This document shows, piece after piece, positions 33,162 to 34,393 of a stretch of DNA of 34,393 nucleotides (its first letter is position 1; each line of letters opens with the position of its first letter). The stretch comes from Brevundimonas sp. ASV9. Its GTDB lineage: Bacteria; Pseudomonadota; Alphaproteobacteria; Caulobacterales; Caulobacteraceae. The position numbers and the translations under genes were made by a program. Under the pieces are notes generated by a model. The model saw only the letters and a list, made by a program, of their open reading frames with translations. It had not been told where the DNA came from and did no database searches. The stretch covers positions 1 through 34,393 of the forward strand of contig NZ_JAELUF010000027.1 in the NCBI RefSeq assembly GCF_016429195.1, written 5' to 3'.

Positions 33162-33440
33162 CAAGCTCACTTCGACCAAGCCATCCGCGTGTTTGGTCGC
33201 CGCAGCGGTTTTGATGTCCGCCCGAAGATGAAAGCAGTCGGTCGAGATTTTGCCTTGGTGATCAAATGCCGTCGTCACAGCGATCTAGAACCGACCTCTC
33301 CGATTTTGGCTATGGCCCAGCAACTGCCTCCGAACGCGAATGTGTGAGATGCGCCACAAGCGAACGTCAAAAACTGGCCACTAACGCGACATTCGTTGCA
33401 TGACCTGCAGTCCGTCTGCGAACGGCGGAGCCACGGCCTA
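33162..33440. other. Gap between the sensor kinase and the right IS copy
   Basis: No convincing gene, hairpin or promoter is seen. Short open frames carry no recognisable motif. Confidence 0.5.
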
Positions 33441-33450
33441 GGCTCAGGAC

Positions 33451-33840
33451 TCATAGCCAGAACAGGACGGTAGCGGCGAGGGCTATGGCGGAGAGGAAGA
33501 CGGTCGGACAGCGATCGTAGCGGGTGGCGACGCGGCGCCAGTCTTTCAGGCGTCCAAACATGATTTCGATCCGGTTTCGCCGCTTATAGCGTCGCTTGTC
33601 GTAGCGGATGGGTTCGGTACGGGTTTTGCGGCCTGGGATGCACGGCGTGATCCCCTTGGCCTGCAAGGCGTCCCGGAACCAGTCGGCGTCGTAGCCTCGA
33701 TCGCCCAGCAGCCACTGTGCGCGGGGCAGGCTGTCCAGGAGAGCGGCAGCGCCGATGTAGTCGCTGACCTGACCCGCTGTCATGAAGAGGCTGATGGGCC
33801 TTCCGTTCGCATCGGTCACGGCGTGCAGCTTGGTGTTCAT
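33451..33840 (-). CDS. IS5-family transposase OrfB
   Basis: The catalytic C-terminal half has 129 residues from its own ATG; in the fusion protein it reads through from the slippage site at about 33880. The second Asp of the DDE triad is in LLGDRGYDADWF, and the Glu is in RRNRIEIMFGRLKDWRR. The C-terminus ATRYDRCPTVFLSAIALAATVLFWL is typical of IS427-like elements. Confidence 0.92.
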   Translation of the reverse strand: MNTKLHAVTDANGRPISLFMTAGQVSDYIGAAALLDSLPRAQWLLGDRGYDADWFRDALQAKGITPCIPGRKTRTEPIRYDKRRYKRRNRIEIMFGRLKDWRRVATRYDRCPTVFLSAIALAATVLFWL

Positions 33841-33860
33841 GCCGCCTTTCGTGCGTCCGA

Positions 33861-34208
33861 TCAGTCGCCCGAGACCCCCTTTTTTACCGCGAGGCTCGAA
33901 GCCGTGCGGTGCGCCTTCAGATAGGTCGCGTCGATCATGACGGTGCGGCGTTCGGCCTGAGCGCCGGACAGACCCTCCATCATCCGAACGAAGACGCCGG
34001 CCTCACTCCATCGCTTCCAGCGATTGTAGAGGGTCTTGTGCGGCCCGTAGGCCGCCGGCGCAACTCGCCAGCGCAGGCCGTTGCGGTTGACGAAGATGAT
34101 CCCGCTCAACACCCGGCGGTCGTCGACGCGCGGCTTGCCGTGGCTCTTGGGGAAAAAGGTCTCCAGCCGAGCCATCTGCTCGTCCGTCAGCCAATACAGG
34201 TCACTCAT
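33861..34208 (-). CDS. IS5-family transposase OrfA
   Basis: This 115-residue N-terminal half starts at ATG 34208. The DUF4096-type helical domain is MSDLYWLTDEQMARLETFFPKS ... GLRWRVAPAAYGPHKTLYNRWKRW. The first catalytic Asp is in VMIDATYLKAHR. It ends soon after the slippery run; a -1 shift continues as GGLGRLIGRTKGG into OrfB. The equivalent frame is broken in the left copy. Confidence 0.92.
   Translation of the reverse strand: MSDLYWLTDEQMARLETFFPKSHGKPRVDDRRVLSGIIFVNRNGLRWRVAPAAYGPHKTLYNRWKRWSEAGVFVRMMEGLSGAQAERRTVMIDATYLKAHRTASSLAVKKGVSGD
33875..33885 (-). other. Programmed -1 frameshift site (A6G5)
   Basis: On the minus strand the run is AAAAAAGGGGG. Frame 0 ends at a nearby TGA. The -1 frame is open into OrfB, as usual for this IS group. 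Confidence 0.7.
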
Positions 34209-34276
34209 GGTCCAGACTCCTCAGGAGCCTGAATCAGATCGCTCGCCTCACATCAATGGGTCCTGAGCCTAGCTCC

Positions 34277-34393
34277 GAGCAACTCGCTAAAGCCGCTGGT
34301 TACGAAGGTTGCTCTTTAACTCCGCTATACTACCTGGCTGCAGCCCCCCTTGGTCTAACCCAGGTCGAGTTGTCGCGTCGAATGCGTCTTTCA
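34277..34393 (+). CDS. MarR-like regulator, truncated by the window edge and adjoining the IS
   Basis: Thirty-nine codons are open from just inside the IS border to the right edge. They read EQLAKAAGYEGCSLTPLYYL, then AAAPLGLTQVELSRRMRLS. This aligns by eye with the MarR-type protein at 29098 (PSGLTQAELANRLGFS) at the first part of the winged helix. No start codon lies between the IS end and this segment, so the IS probably sits in or replaced its 5' part. The remainder is outside the window. Confidence 0.55.

Larger units (their letters stand above)
33441..34269 (-). mobile_element. IS5-family (IS427-like) insertion sequence, right copy, apparently intact
   Basis: Terminal inverted repeats are GGCTCAGGAC (33441-33450) and GTCCTGAGCC (34260-34269), with CTAG at both borders. 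The element is 829 bp and has the same orientation as the left copy. The transposase is split into orfA and orfB, joined by an A6G5 slippery run. Confidence 0.9.

Noticed and set aside
13783..34269. Active composite transposon
   Set aside because: The left copy's transposase is dead and the copies have diverged, so current mobility as a unit is not supported.

Overview
This is a high-GC window from an alphaproteobacterium, most likely a member of the Caulobacterales such as Brevundimonas. The reasons are the codon use, frequent GTG/TTG starts in overlapping operons, and a holdfast-anchor (Hfa)-like export locus. No rRNA, tRNA or CRISPR array was seen. Assignments are by reading motifs only; no database search was run.

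Left part (1-8900). A hybrid sensor kinase, cut by the window edge, is followed by about 800 bases without a convincing gene. Next comes a compact His-Xaa-Ser (Hxs) operon: two radical SAM proteins (hxsB, hxsC) overlapping a repeat protein (hxsA) that carries six exact H-x-S triplets, a peptidoglycan-binding domain and a TonB-like C-terminal domain. The usual small partner HxsD was not found. After two short decayed gene remnants comes a HipBA-type toxin-antitoxin pair. Its HipA gene is split by one missing base, and an inverted-repeat operator lies in front.

Holdfast/curli-like locus (9262-13428). Two secreted proteins built from a repeated unit (consensus A-T-V-x-D-V, then A-A-A-I-x-N-S-x-T) flank hfaA and two tandem CsgG-family genes. 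One CsgG copy is a predicted lipoprotein and the other is not. The second repeat protein converges on the CsgG genes at a bidirectional terminator.

Accessory region between two IS5-family (IS427-like) copies (13783-14608 and 33441-34269, same orientation). The left IS copy is dead and the right one looks intact. The interior holds a metabolic island of four transcription units: CRP-type regulator > esterase > EamA exporter; class II aldolase; MFS transporter > TonB receptor > MocR regulator; amidohydrolase > CobW GTPase > HD-domain protein. The pattern of outer-membrane uptake, inner-membrane transport, hydrolysis and two regulators suggests use of an unidentified small organic substrate. A lower-GC section follows, with a LuxR-type regulator whose receiver is degenerate, an unrecognised 371-residue protein, a MarR regulator and a DUF1275 membrane protein. 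Then come an alpha/beta-hydrolase remnant, a truncated secreted-protein gene and an intact OmpR/histidine-kinase pair. At the right edge, next to the second IS, a MarR-like reading frame begins and leaves the window.
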